Of a DNA stretch of 64,000 bases, positions 1 through 8,383 are shown piece by piece; within the stretch, counting starts at the first letter, position 1; every line of letters begins with the position of its first letter. The position numbers were made by a program, and so were the translations under genes. Source of the stretch: Muribaculaceae bacterium (lineage in GTDB: Bacteria > Bacteroidota > Bacteroidia > Bacteroidales > Muribaculaceae); NCBI GenBank assembly GCA_017621055.1, contig JAGATX010000023.1, positions 31,325 to 95,324 on the forward strand, written 5' to 3'. A model generated the notes under the pieces. It saw nothing but the letters and a program-made list of their open reading frames with translations, searched no databases and was not told the origin of the DNA.

Positions 1-1
1 G

Positions 2-403
2 AAAATCATGCCGTTCCTCGGTGTCTGCTACGTCATCGCCGGTATGGCATCGCTCGGTCTTCCCGGCCTGTCGGGCTTCGTATCGGAGATGACAATCTTC
101 GTAGGTTCGTTCATGCACGCCGATATGTTCCACCGCGTGTTCACAATCGTGGCATGCTGCTCGATAGTCATCACGGCAGTGTATATCCTGCGTGTTGTGG
201 GCAAGCTCCTGTTCGGTCCCGTCTACGACGAGCATCATCTTTCGCTCACCGACGCAGAGTGGTGGGAACGTCTGTCGACAGTCACTCTCATCATCGCCGT
301 GGCTGCCATAGGCTGCTTCCCCAACTTCTTTGTGGATTTGATTAACAAAACCTTCACTCCCGAAATCTTCTCGGTATTGGGAATGACCAGCACAGCACTC
401 TAA
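2..403 (+). CDS. nuoM: NADH-quinone oxidoreductase subunit M, C-terminal part (gene cut by window edge)
   Basis: This is the last ~133 residues of an open frame that enters from the left edge. It encodes the end of NuoM, one of the antiporter-like proton-pumping membrane subunits of respiratory complex I. Visible are the family stretch MASLGLPGLSGFVSE, followed by two hydrophobic helices and a short C-terminal tail. The N-terminal ~360 residues lie outside the window. nuoN starts 4 bases after the stop, the usual order at the end of a nuo operon, so the two are co-transcribed. The methionine at base 8 is internal, not the true start. Identification rests on motif and neighbour and is secure. 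Confidence 0.93.
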   Translation, partial: KIMPFLGVCYVIAGMASLGLPGLSGFVSEMTIFVGSFMHADMFHRVFTIVACCSIVITAVYILRVVGKLLFGPVYDEHHLSLTDAEWWERLSTVTLIIAVAAIGCFPNFFVDLINKTFTPEIFSVLGMTSTAL

Positions 404-407
404 AGCT

Positions 408-1901
408 ATGGAAATAGTAAATATGGATTACACCCAGTTCCTGGCGATGAAACAGGAAATAGGGCTTCTGATAGTTTTCATTGTAGTATTTCTCTACGAC
501 ACTTTCCTGCCGGCAAAGAGTCAGAAAGCCCTTCCGGGGCTGACGGCTGTGCTGATGCTGATATTGACGGTATGCGGCATCGTGTTCGAGGCCGTTGCGC
601 CCGAGACCCTCAGCAAGACGGCTTTCGCCGGAATGTATGTTTCCACCCCGGTGATAGCTGCGCTCAAGACCATCCTCAACGTGGGCGTGGTGATAGTACT
701 CATACAGAGTGTGAACTGGGCAAACAGCTCGTTCATGGCCATGCGCCGCGGCGAGTTCTATGAGCTCCTGCTCGTTACTCTCTTCGGCATGTATCTCATG
801 GTGTCGGCACGTCACTTCCTGCTCTTTGTCATTGGTCTGGAAAGCGCCTCGCTGCCCCTCGCCGCTATGGTAGCCCTCGACAAGAACCGCTATGAAAGCC
901 ACGAGGCCGCCGTGAAATACATCCTCACGGCCGTGTTCTCCTCAGCAATATTCATGCTGGGCCTGAGCTTTGTCTACGGCCTTACCGGCTCGCTGTATTT
1001 CAACGATATTTATGCCGCACTGACGGGCGCGGGCGTGAACATGATGCTCATAGTAGCCCTTGCCGCCGTGGTTTCCGGTGTAGGTTTCAAACTATCGCTC
1101 GTACCCTTCCATCTGTGGACCGCCGACGTTTATCAGGGTGCTCCAACAAGTGTGACATCCTACCTCAGTGTCATTTCCAAGGGTGCCGCAGCTTTTGCCT
1201 TCCTGGTAATCCTCGTCCAGGCATTCGGCATGCTCTATGCCCAGCTCTGGGAGTGGATGCTCTATGCGCTGATCATTCTCACCATCACCGTGGGTAACCT
1301 CTTCGCCATCCGCCAGAAGAACATGAAGCGCTTCCTGGCCTTCTCGTCGGTGTCGCAGGCCGGTTACATCATGCTCGGCGTAATCTCCGACGGCGCTCCC
1401 GTGGCAACCGCGGCAATGATGTTCTACATTCTTGTATACATCTTCTCCAACCTGGCAGCCTTCGGCGTTATCGGCGCCATCGAGCGTGCTTCCGGCAAAC
1501 TGTCGATGGACGACTACCGCGGACTCTACCGCACCAATCCGCGTCTGTCGGTGGCCATGATGCTGGCAATGTTCTCGCTGGCCGGTATACCTCCGTTCGC
1601 CGGCTTCTTCTCGAAGTTCTTCATCTTCACCGGCGCCCTGTCGGCTCCCGGCGTAGGCACGGCAATGTACGTTCTCGTGCTGATAGCGTTGATCAACACA
1701 ATCGTGTCGCTCTACTACTATCTGCTGGTTGTGAAAGCCATGTTCATCGCCGACGATCAGTGCGTCATCGAGCCCTTCCGCAGCTCCGCTTCCGAGCGCC
1801 TCGGCCTCTGGATAACCGTTGCAGGCATCATCGGTCTCGGCATAGCAAGCTGGTTCTTCTCCGAACTCAACGTCCTCACAGCAACCTATCCGCTGATTTA
1901 A
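408..1901 (+). CDS. nuoN: NADH-quinone oxidoreductase subunit N
   Basis: A full-length (497 residues) antiporter-like membrane subunit of complex I that carries protons across the inner membrane during quinone reduction. About 14 hydrophobic segments are visible. Family motifs include KLSLVPFHLWTADVYQGAP in the central region and LAGIPPFAGFFSKFFIF near residue 390. The ATG at 408 lies 4 bases after the nuoM stop; a second in-frame ATG at 423 is a possible alternative start. It is the last gene of the nuo operon, because a strong intrinsic terminator begins 20 bases downstream and the next gene is convergent. I see no unusual features. Confidence 0.95.
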   Translation: MEIVNMDYTQFLAMKQEIGLLIVFIVVFLYDTFLPAKSQKALPGLTAVLMLILTVCGIVFEAVAPETLSKTAFAGMYVSTPVIAALKTILNVGVVIVLIQSVNWANSSFMAMRRGEFYELLLVTLFGMYLMVSARHFLLFVIGLESASLPLAAMVALDKNRYESHEAAVKYILTAVFSSAIFMLGLSFVYGLTGSLYFNDIYAALTGAGVNMMLIVALAAVVSGVGFKLSLVPFHLWTADVYQGAPTSVTSYLSVISKGAAAFAFLVILVQAFGMLYAQLWEWMLYALIILTITVGNLFAIRQKNMKRFLAFSSVSQAGYIMLGVISDGAPVATAAMMFYILVYIFSNLAAFGVIGAIERASGKLSMDDYRGLYRTNPRLSVAMMLAMFSLAGIPPFAGFFSKFFIFTGALSAPGVGTAMYVLVLIALINTIVSLYYYLLVVKAMFIADDQCVIEPFRSSASERLGLWITVAGIIGLGIASWFFSELNVLTATYPLI

Positions 1902-1920
1902 CATCCGACCATATATTCTG

Positions 1921-1957
1921 AAAGTGCCGGCCAACCCCGCGTTGACCGGCACTTTTT
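1921..1957 (+). terminator. Intrinsic terminator of the nuo operon
   Basis: AAAGTGCCGG (1921-1930) pairs with CCGGCACTTT (1946-1955). The stem extends inward past one mismatch, and a run of five T follows. It lies 20 bases after the nuoN stop. Confidence 0.9.
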
Positions 1958-2201
1958 CTGTATCTGTGTTAATACAGACGGAAGGTATTTGAACAATATC
2001 ACATGTGGAAAGAAGTCGGGAAACTGTATAGTTTTCGGAGAATATGACGAGGGAGGAATACGGAGCATGTGGCGGCGGGGAAGGCAAGCGGATGATATGG
2101 ACGGGGAGAGCCCGGCGAGAGGAAATCGCCTTGCTGTGAAAAGGGAAGGGGTTGTTTGCTATCATTTGCCGGGGCTGTATTGCCCGTGGGGAAAAGGGAT
2201 G
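1958..2201. other. Intergenic stretch without a supported gene
   Basis: Together with its flanking terminators this is the gap between nuoN and the convergent metallopeptidase gene. The plus strand is purine-rich (G/A) from about 2030 to 2160. Short open frames run through it on both strands, but none has a recognisable protein, promoter or partner. I see no RNA gene or clear repeat in it. Confidence 0.5.
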
Positions 2202-2238
2202 AAAAAAGCAGGCCGGAAACGCGGGGGCTCCGGCCTGC
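2202..2238 (-). terminator. Intrinsic terminator of the ABC-F/M13 peptidase unit
   Basis: GCAGGCCGG (2208-2216) pairs with CCGGCCTGC (2230-2238). Read on the minus strand, the stem is followed by six T (A-run at 2202-2207). It sits 20 bases past the stop of the minus-strand metallopeptidase. Confidence 0.85.
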
Positions 2239-2258
2239 TGGCTATGGAAATGTGATGT

Positions 2259-4289
2259 TTACCAGATGATTACGCGCTCCTGCTCGGGGAGGTACATGGC
2301 GTCGTCCTCGGTGATGTTGAAGGCTTCGAAGAAGGGAGCTATGTTGCGCAGGGTGGCGTTCACGCGCCAGCGGCCCAGCGAATGGGGGTCGGTGAGAGTG
2401 CGCTGCAGCACTTCCTCGTCGCGGATATTTCCGGCCCATACGTTGGCGTAGGCGAGATAGAAGCGCTGGTCGGGAGTGAAGCCGTCGATAACGGGAGCTT
2501 CGGCACCGCCGAGCGAGTTGAGGTATGCGGTGCGGGCCACACGGAGACCGCCTTGGTCTGCAATGTTCTCGCCGAGGGTGAGATGGCCGTTGGCATGTAC
2601 GCCGGGAGCAACTTCCACGCTGTCGAACTGGGCGGCGAGGCGTTCGGCCAGGGCGTTGAAAGCCTCGGCGTCGGCATCCGTCCACCAGTTTGCGAAATTA
2701 CCGTCCTTGTCGAACTGGCGACCCTGGTCGTCGAAGCCGTGGGTCATTTCATGACCTATGACAACACCGATAGCGCCGTAGTTCACGGCATCGTCGGCTG
2801 TGGGGTCGAAGAAAGGCGGCTGGAGAATGCCGGCGGGGAAGCATATCTCGTTGGTGGTGGGATTGTAGTAAGCGTTGACCGTCTGGGGCGACATGTGCCA
2901 GCGTGTGCGGTCAACGGGTTTGCCGTAATCCTGAAGGTAATAGTTGTTGTTGAAGATTATGGCCTCCTTGATGTTCTGCCAGTAGGGCTTTGTGGGGTCG
3001 ACGGTGAGGGCCGAATAGTCGCGCCAGGTGTCGGGATAGCCGATTTTTACAGTGAAGGCATCGAGTTTCTCGTGTGCGCGGGCCTTTGTGGTGTCGCTCA
3101 TCCATGTGAGGTTGTCGATGTGCTGGCCGAGAGCCGTCTGGAGGTTGCCCACGAGCGCGAGCATCTTCTGCTTGCTTTCTTCGGGGAAGTAGCGCTGAAC
3201 ATAGAGTTCGCCGAGGGCTTCGCCGAGAATGCCGTTAGGCACGGCGAGGGCACGTTTCCAGCGGGGCTGCTGTTCCTGGACGCCGCTGAGAACCTTGTTG
3301 AGCTCGAAATTGGCGTTCACAAAGTCGTCGCTGAGGTAGTTGCTGGCGCTGGAGAGGTAGCTGGCGGCCATGTAGTCGCGGAGCTGCTGTTCCGGGGCGG
3401 TGGCGAGGACTTCCGATACGAGGGCATAGTATTCCGGCTGTCCTACCACGACGGTATCGACCTCAGTGTCGAGGCCCTGAAGGCGGAAATACTCGGGCAG
3501 GTTGATGTTGGGGTATTGCTGCACCAGCTGAGCTGTTGCCGTGGGGTTGTACTGTGCGGCGATGTCGCGCTGCTGTGTGCGAGTCATATGCTTTTCGGCC
3601 AGACGGGTCTCGATAGCCATGGTGTTGGCGGCGAGGCGGTCGGCGTCGGCCTCGCTGTATCCGGCGAGGGTAGCTATGGTCTTGAGATAGGTGATGTAAG
3701 CCTGGCGGACGGCGGCGGCACGCTCGGTATTGTCGAGGTAATAGTCGCGGTCGCCGAGACCGAGGCCGCCCTGACCCCAGTACATGGTGTTCATGTTGCT
3801 GTTTGCGAGGTCGGCTTCCACGCCGGTGCCGAAGAACACATCAAGACCGGGCATCGTTGCCATGAGAGCTACGATGGTATCGCGGCCGGCATTGTTGATG
3901 ATGGCGAGGTCTTCGAGCACTGGAGCGGCACCCTCGTTGTTGAGGCGCACGCTGTCCATGCCCATGGCGTACATGTTTGCGATTTTGTAGGCGTTGGTGC
4001 CGGGTTCGGCAGTTTCGGGGTCGAGGCTGTCGACGAGGTTACGCACCTGGTTCCGGCTGTTTTCGGCGAGGGCGTCGAAAGTGCCGTAGCGCGAGAATTC
4101 GTCGGGCAGAGGATGGGCTTTCATCCATCCGCCGCAAGCATAATCGTAGAAGTCGGCACCGGGGGCTACCAGAGTGTCGAGGTTTGCCGTGTCGATGCCG
4201 TGAGGCTTGGCCTCGCTACGGCTGCAGGCGCCGTAGATACAGCCGGCGCCGACGGCAGCGCACAAAATGCTGAAGGTTTTCAATGTCAT
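2259..4289 (-). CDS. M13 family zinc metallopeptidase lipoprotein (neprilysin/PepO-like)
   Basis: A 676-residue secreted zinc endopeptidase of the neprilysin family, which typically cleaves short peptides. The N-terminus is a lipoprotein signal with the candidate lipid-bearing cysteine at residue 22, so it is probably anchored in the envelope. The substrate-binding NAYYNP motif is at ~472, the zinc-binding HEMTH at 513-517 and the third-ligand motif GENIADQGG at ~573. The chain ends in an aromatic residue, as is usual for the family. Length matches the family. It follows the ABC-F gene by 24 bases and is probably transcribed with it. Physiological substrates cannot be read from sequence. Confidence 0.93.
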   Translation of the reverse strand: MTLKTFSILCAAVGAGCIYGACSRSEAKPHGIDTANLDTLVAPGADFYDYACGGWMKAHPLPDEFSRYGTFDALAENSRNQVRNLVDSLDPETAEPGTNAYKIANMYAMGMDSVRLNNEGAAPVLEDLAIINNAGRDTIVALMATMPGLDVFFGTGVEADLANSNMNTMYWGQGGLGLGDRDYYLDNTERAAAVRQAYITYLKTIATLAGYSEADADRLAANTMAIETRLAEKHMTRTQQRDIAAQYNPTATAQLVQQYPNINLPEYFRLQGLDTEVDTVVVGQPEYYALVSEVLATAPEQQLRDYMAASYLSSASNYLSDDFVNANFELNKVLSGVQEQQPRWKRALAVPNGILGEALGELYVQRYFPEESKQKMLALVGNLQTALGQHIDNLTWMSDTTKARAHEKLDAFTVKIGYPDTWRDYSALTVDPTKPYWQNIKEAIIFNNNYYLQDYGKPVDRTRWHMSPQTVNAYYNPTTNEICFPAGILQPPFFDPTADDAVNYGAIGVVIGHEMTHGFDDQGRQFDKDGNFANWWTDADAEAFNALAERLAAQFDSVEVAPGVHANGHLTLGENIADQGGLRVARTAYLNSLGGAEAPVIDGFTPDQRFYLAYANVWAGNIRDEEVLQRTLTDPHSLGRWRVNATLRNIAPFFEAFNITEDDAMYLPEQERVIIW

Positions 4290-4313
4290 GTCAATATATT
4301 TATTGGTTGTACA

Positions 4314-6326
4314 TTATTGTTGACCGTATTTCTGCTTGAGCTCGTCGAGCTCCATCTGCGCCAGTTCCCAAAGGCTCATGGCGTTGTCCACGGCTTTCGA
4401 GGCATCGGCATGGGCGGTGTAGAGCTGCGGGTCTGCATTGCCGGCGGCGAGCTGCGCCTCTATTTCCGCAACTTTGGCCTCGGCGGCGCTGACGCCGGCC
4501 TCGGCGTCCTCCACTTTCTTAGCGGCGCGTCGCAGGGCCTTGTCGCGTTCGCGCTGCTCCGCATACGTCAGTTTCTGCGGGGCTGCCGGCGGCGCTGTGG
4601 CTGTCGAGACGTTTGCCGGGGCTTTTTTCGTAGTTTCTTTGTCGGACGAGGAGGCCGCGGGCGTCGATTTTGCGTTTTTGCTGACAGCGGGCGCTGACGC
4701 TTCGAGTTCGCGCAGCGACGCCATCTTCTTTTTTTCAAGAAATTCGTAGATACCGCCGAGGCACTCGCGCACTTTGCCTCCGCCGAACTCATAGACCTTC
4801 TCAACGAGGCCGTCGAGGAACTCGCGGTCGTGGCTCACCACTATCACCGTGCCGTCGAAGTCCTTGATAGCCTGTTTGAGGATGTCTTTGGTCTTCATGT
4901 CGAGGTGGTTTGTGGGTTCGTCGAGGATGAGGAGGTTCACGGGTTCGAGGAGCAGGCGTATCATAGCCAGGCGTGTCTTTTCACCGCCCGAGAGGACTTT
5001 CACCTTCTTGTCGGATGCCTCGCCGCCGAACATGAAGGCGCCGAGGATGTCGCGTATCTTCACGCGGATGTCGCCGACGGCCACGCGGTCGATGGTATCG
5101 AACACCGTGACCTCGCCGTCGAGGAGTTGTGCCTGGTTCTGGGCAAAGTATCCTATCTTTACGTTGTGGCCTATGCGTAGGGTGCCGGTATAGGGTATCT
5201 CACCCATTATGCACTTTACAAGTGTGGACTTGCCTTCGCCGTTTTTGCCGACAAAGGCCACTTTTTCGCCGCGTTTGAGGGTGAATGTGGCATGGTCGAA
5301 GACCTGATGGTCGCCATAGGCTTTGCCCACGTTGTCGACAATGAGCGGGAAGTCGCCGGAGCGCGGTGCCGGCGGAAATTTGAGGCTGAGGTGAGAGGTA
5401 TCGACCTCGTCGACTTCTATGCGCTCGATTTTTGCCAGCTGTTTTATTCGGCTCTGTACCTGCACGCTCTTAGTGGCCTTGTAGCGGAAGCGCTCGATGA
5501 ATTCCTCGGTGTCGGCAATCTGTTTCTGCTGGTTGCGGTATGCGCGCATCTGCTGTTCGAGGCGTTCGGCCCGCAGGGCCACGAACTTCGAGTAATTCAC
5601 GGCATAATCATAGATTTTGCCCATGGTAATCTCGATGGTCCTGTTGGTGACGTTGTCGATAAACGCGCGGTCGTGGCTTACCAGCACAACGGCTTTCGAC
5701 TTAGTGATGAGGAAATTCTCGAGCCATTGTATGGACTCTATATCGAGGTGGTTGGTAGGCTCGTCGAGCAGGAGCACATCCGGGTGCTGCAGCAGGATTT
5801 TTGCCAGTTCTATTCTCATGCGCCATCCACCGGAGAACTCTGAGGTGGGGCGGCTGAAATCGGAGCGTTCGAAACCGAGACCGATTAGGGTCTTTTCGAG
5901 GTCGGCCTCGCAGTTTTCGCTTTCCTCCATGGCGAGGCGGTCGGTGAGTGAGCTGACGCGGTCGATGAGGGCGTGATAACTCTCGGAGTCGTAGTCTGTC
6001 CGTGCGGCCAGCTCGTCGGTTAGAGAGTCCAGGCGCTTGCGCAGTTCGCCGATGTGGGCAAATACTTTGCGGACCTCGTCGGCCACGGTGGTGCTGTCGG
6101 CCAGCACCATCTGCTGGGGGAGATAGCCTACGGTCACACCCTCGGGGATAGCCACATTGCCGCCGGTGGGCTTCTGCAGGCCGGCTATGATTTTGAGCAT
6201 GGTGCTCTTGCCGGCGCCGTTTTTGCCCACGAGCGCTATTTTGTCCTTGGGGTTGATTACATAATTGATGTTGTCGAAAAGGAGCTGTGACGAGAACTCC
6301 ACCGACAGGTTATTGATTGAAATCAT
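4314..6326 (-). CDS. ABC-F family ATP-binding cassette protein
   Basis: A 670-residue soluble protein with two ABC ATPase domains and no membrane segments, as in the ABC-F family, which acts on ribosomes. The first domain has Walker A GKNGAGKST near residue 34 and signature FSGGWRMR. The second has GKNGEGKST and LSGGEKTRL, and both have LLLDEPTNHLD or LILDEPTNHLD. A charged inter-domain linker with the residues around TEEFIERFRYKATKS is present. After the second ATPase come an Ala/Pro-rich linker and a C-terminal coiled coil (from about residue 590). It resembles Uup/YdiF-like housekeeping members; an antibiotic-protection role is not indicated. A well-formed promoter lies just upstream. Confidence 0.92.
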   Translation of the reverse strand: MISINNLSVEFSSQLLFDNINYVINPKDKIALVGKNGAGKSTMLKIIAGLQKPTGGNVAIPEGVTVGYLPQQMVLADSTTVADEVRKVFAHIGELRKRLDSLTDELAARTDYDSESYHALIDRVSSLTDRLAMEESENCEADLEKTLIGLGFERSDFSRPTSEFSGGWRMRIELAKILLQHPDVLLLDEPTNHLDIESIQWLENFLITKSKAVVLVSHDRAFIDNVTNRTIEITMGKIYDYAVNYSKFVALRAERLEQQMRAYRNQQKQIADTEEFIERFRYKATKSVQVQSRIKQLAKIERIEVDEVDTSHLSLKFPPAPRSGDFPLIVDNVGKAYGDHQVFDHATFTLKRGEKVAFVGKNGEGKSTLVKCIMGEIPYTGTLRIGHNVKIGYFAQNQAQLLDGEVTVFDTIDRVAVGDIRVKIRDILGAFMFGGEASDKKVKVLSGGEKTRLAMIRLLLEPVNLLILDEPTNHLDMKTKDILKQAIKDFDGTVIVVSHDREFLDGLVEKVYEFGGGKVRECLGGIYEFLEKKKMASLRELEASAPAVSKNAKSTPAASSSDKETTKKAPANVSTATAPPAAPQKLTYAEQRERDKALRRAAKKVEDAEAGVSAAEAKVAEIEAQLAAGNADPQLYTAHADASKAVDNAMSLWELAQMELDELKQKYGQQ

Positions 6327-6343
6327 AGCAGCTTTGGTGGCTG

Positions 6344-6375
6344 CAAAGGTACAAAAAATATGCTATGTGCGCAAA
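6344..6375 (-). promoter_or_regulatory. Bacteroidota-type promoter for the ABC-F gene
   Basis: On the minus strand the -7 element TACCTTTG (6344-6351) and a -33 TTTG (6372-6375) are 20 nt apart, matching the Bacteroidota primary sigma consensus. It lies about 20 bases upstream of the ABC-F start. Confidence 0.8.
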
Positions 6376-6380
6376 TGCAG

Positions 6381-6417
6381 GCAGGCACCGCGCGGATTTA
6401 GGGCCGCCGGTGCCTGC
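6381..6417 (-). terminator. Stem-loop after thiL, possible terminator
   Basis: GCAGGCACCG (6381-6390) pairs perfectly with CGGTGCCTGC (6408-6417). It lies 18 bases past the thiL stop and just upstream of the ABC-F promoter. There is no T-run, so termination is inferred from position only. Confidence 0.5.
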
Positions 6418-6434
6418 ATGTATGAAGAAATTTG

Positions 6435-7469
6435 TCAGGCCAGCGGATTCCAGCCCTGTGCCTTGAGGGGGAATTCGCTACCGTCGCGCGTAATCATTGC
6501 GCAACCTTTGTCGGCGTCGGTAATGTAGCCGATCACTTTAATGCCTTCGATGTCCTTGACCTTGTCGTGGTCGGCGAGGGGCACTGTAAACAGCAGTTCG
6601 TAGTCCTCGCCGCCGTTGAGGGCCGCAGTCACGAGGTTCATGTTCAGTTCCTCGGCCATGACGGCTGTCTGATAGTCGATGGGAATACGGTCCTCGTATA
6701 TGCGGCAGCCAACCTTTGAGTCGTGGCATATGTGCATGAGCTCGCTGGAGAGGCCGTCGCTGATATCCATCATGGCGGTGGGGCGTATGCCTTTAGACCG
6801 CAGGATTTCCACGATGTCGCGCCGCGCCTCGGGTTTGAGCTGTCGTTCGATGATATATTCCTTTCCGCCGAAGTCGGGCGTGAAGTTCTCCACACCTTTA
6901 CCGGCCACTTTTTCGCGCTCCAGGAGCTGCAGGCCCATGTAAGCGGCACCGAGATCGCCGCTGACGCACACTAGGTCGGTGTCGCGTGCGCCGCTGCGGC
7001 GCACGGCTGTGCCTTTGGGCGCAGTTCCTATGCATGTTATCGAAATGACGAGCCCCTGGTTCGATGCGCAGGTGTCACCTCCGACGATATCCACGCCGTA
7101 GACCTCGCATGCCAGGCGGATGCCGGAGTAGAGGGCGTCGATGTGTTCCACGGCGAAGCGCCGCGAGATACCGAGGCTCACGGTAATCTGGCGGGGTGTG
7201 CCCATCATGGCGTAGATGTCCGAGAAGTTCACTGCGGCGGCCTTGTAGCCCAGATGCTTGAGGGGCACATAGGTGAGGTCGAAGTGCACGTTCTCCAGAA
7301 GCATGTCGGTGGTGACGAGCACATCGTCGTCCCCGCTGAAATGGAGGATGGCGGCGTCGTCGCCCACGGCGAGGGCAGTGGAGGCGTGGCGGTTTTCCAG
7401 TCCTTGCGTCAGACGGTCGATGAGCCCGAATTCGCCGAGCTGAGATATTTCGGTGAGGTTCTGATCCAT
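6435..7469 (-). CDS. thiL: Thiamine-monophosphate kinase
   Basis: A 344-residue enzyme that phosphorylates thiamine monophosphate to thiamine diphosphate, the active cofactor. The PurM-like fold is shown by AVGDDAAIL at residues 34-42, by GGDTCAS near 130 that follows the first domain, and by MDISDGLSSEL at ~234, the nucleotide and Mg-binding segments of the family. Length is typical. It starts 11 bases after pnp and is probably the last gene of the sppA-lpxK-pnp-thiL transcript. No other thiamine gene is nearby, so it is not part of a thiamine cluster here. Confidence 0.95.
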   Translation of the reverse strand: MDQNLTEISQLGEFGLIDRLTQGLENRHASTALAVGDDAAILHFSGDDDVLVTTDMLLENVHFDLTYVPLKHLGYKAAAVNFSDIYAMMGTPRQITVSLGISRRFAVEHIDALYSGIRLACEVYGVDIVGGDTCASNQGLVISITCIGTAPKGTAVRRSGARDTDLVCVSGDLGAAYMGLQLLEREKVAGKGVENFTPDFGGKEYIIERQLKPEARRDIVEILRSKGIRPTAMMDISDGLSSELMHICHDSKVGCRIYEDRIPIDYQTAVMAEELNMNLVTAALNGGEDYELLFTVPLADHDKVKDIEGIKVIGYITDADKGCAMITRDGSEFPLKAQGWNPLA

Positions 7470-7480
7470 AGCGGAGCCGC

Positions 7481-8293
7481 TCAGCAGCGGTGTACCATAT
7501 TCTTCATCAGCGCCACGACAGTGGGTTGGGCGTTGAGGGCGGCTTTCTGCACTTCCTCGTGCGAGGGTACTTCGGTGATGTCCTTGCCGCCGAGGTCGGT
7601 GATGACGGAGATGCCGAACACGTGCATGTCGGCGTGACGGGCGACAATCACTTCGGGCACGGTGCTCATGCCTACGGCGTCGCCGCCGATAATGCGGAAA
7701 TACTCATATTCCGCAGGCGTCTCGAAGGTCGGGCCGGGCGTGCCGACGTAAACGCCGTGGACAATGCGGATATTCTCGTCCTGTGCTATTTTGTCGGCCA
7801 GGGCGATGAGTTTCTTGGAGTAGGGCTCGGTCATTGCGGGGAAGCGCGGACCCAGTTCCTCGTAGTTCTTGCCGCGGAGAGGGTTCTCGGGGAAGAGGTT
7901 TATGTGGTCGGTGATCACCATGACGTCGCCCACGCGGAATTCCTTGTTCATGCCGCCGGCGGCGTTGCTGACAAAGAGTGTTTCCACGCCCATGGCTTTC
8001 ATTACTCGCACGGGGAAGGTCACGGCCTTCATGTCGTAGCCTTCATAGTAGTGGAAACGGCCCTGCATGGCCATCACGCGCTTGCCGCCCATGTTGCCGA
8101 AGATGAGGTTGCCGCTGTGTCCCTCGACGGTGGACACCGGGAAGTTGGGAATTTCTTTGTAAGGTATGTAGATCTTGTCGTCGATGTAATCCACGAGGGT
8201 ACCCAGTCCGGTACCGAGTATTATGCCGAGAGTGGGTTTCTGACCGCAGCGGGCGTTCAGGTATTCGGCTGTCTGTTTGATTTTTTCAAGCAT
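7481..8293 (-). CDS. Purine-nucleoside phosphorylase (trimeric, PNP type I)
   Basis: A 270-residue cytosolic enzyme that splits purine nucleosides with phosphate, giving free base and ribose 1-phosphate, for purine salvage. Seen are the phosphate-binding segment GTGLGTLVD (28-35), EGHSGNLIFG (~58), NAAGGMN (~110) and GGDAVGMSTVPE (203-214), all hallmarks of the low-molecular-mass trimeric class. Length is normal. It lies 90 bases after lpxK and 11 before thiL on the same strand. An inosine/guanosine preference is typical of the class but cannot be proven here. Confidence 0.93.
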   Translation of the reverse strand: MLEKIKQTAEYLNARCGQKPTLGIILGTGLGTLVDYIDDKIYIPYKEIPNFPVSTVEGHSGNLIFGNMGGKRVMAMQGRFHYYEGYDMKAVTFPVRVMKAMGVETLFVSNAAGGMNKEFRVGDVMVITDHINLFPENPLRGKNYEELGPRFPAMTEPYSKKLIALADKIAQDENIRIVHGVYVGTPGPTFETPAEYEYFRIIGGDAVGMSTVPEVIVARHADMHVFGISVITDLGGKDITEVPSHEEVQKAALNAQPTVVALMKNMVHRC

Positions 8294-8383
8294 GTCGGTG
8301 TAGTTTTATGTGGTATACGGTTATGTAAAGACGGTGTCGGAGGTTAGGAAAATCACCTATGGAGAGTAACGGCTCGGAGGCGC

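Noticed and set aside
1092-2165. 357-residue open frame on the minus strand into the nuoN-M13 gap
   Set aside because: It is mostly antisense to nuoN and reads through the nuo terminator. It shows no recognisable protein.
1989-2255. 88-residue plus-strand frame in the nuoN-M13 gap
   Set aside because: It has no promoter, no family resemblance, and runs through a terminator stem.
2382-4697. 771-residue open frame on the plus strand
   Set aside because: It is antisense to the M13 peptidase and ABC-F genes. It is low in complexity (Gly/Val/Glu-rich) with no family motif, as expected opposite G+C-rich codons.
4314-6326. Antibiotic-resistance ABC-F gene
   Set aside because: The layout with a C-terminal coiled coil fits housekeeping Uup/YdiF-type members. 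Nothing around it suggests a resistance island.
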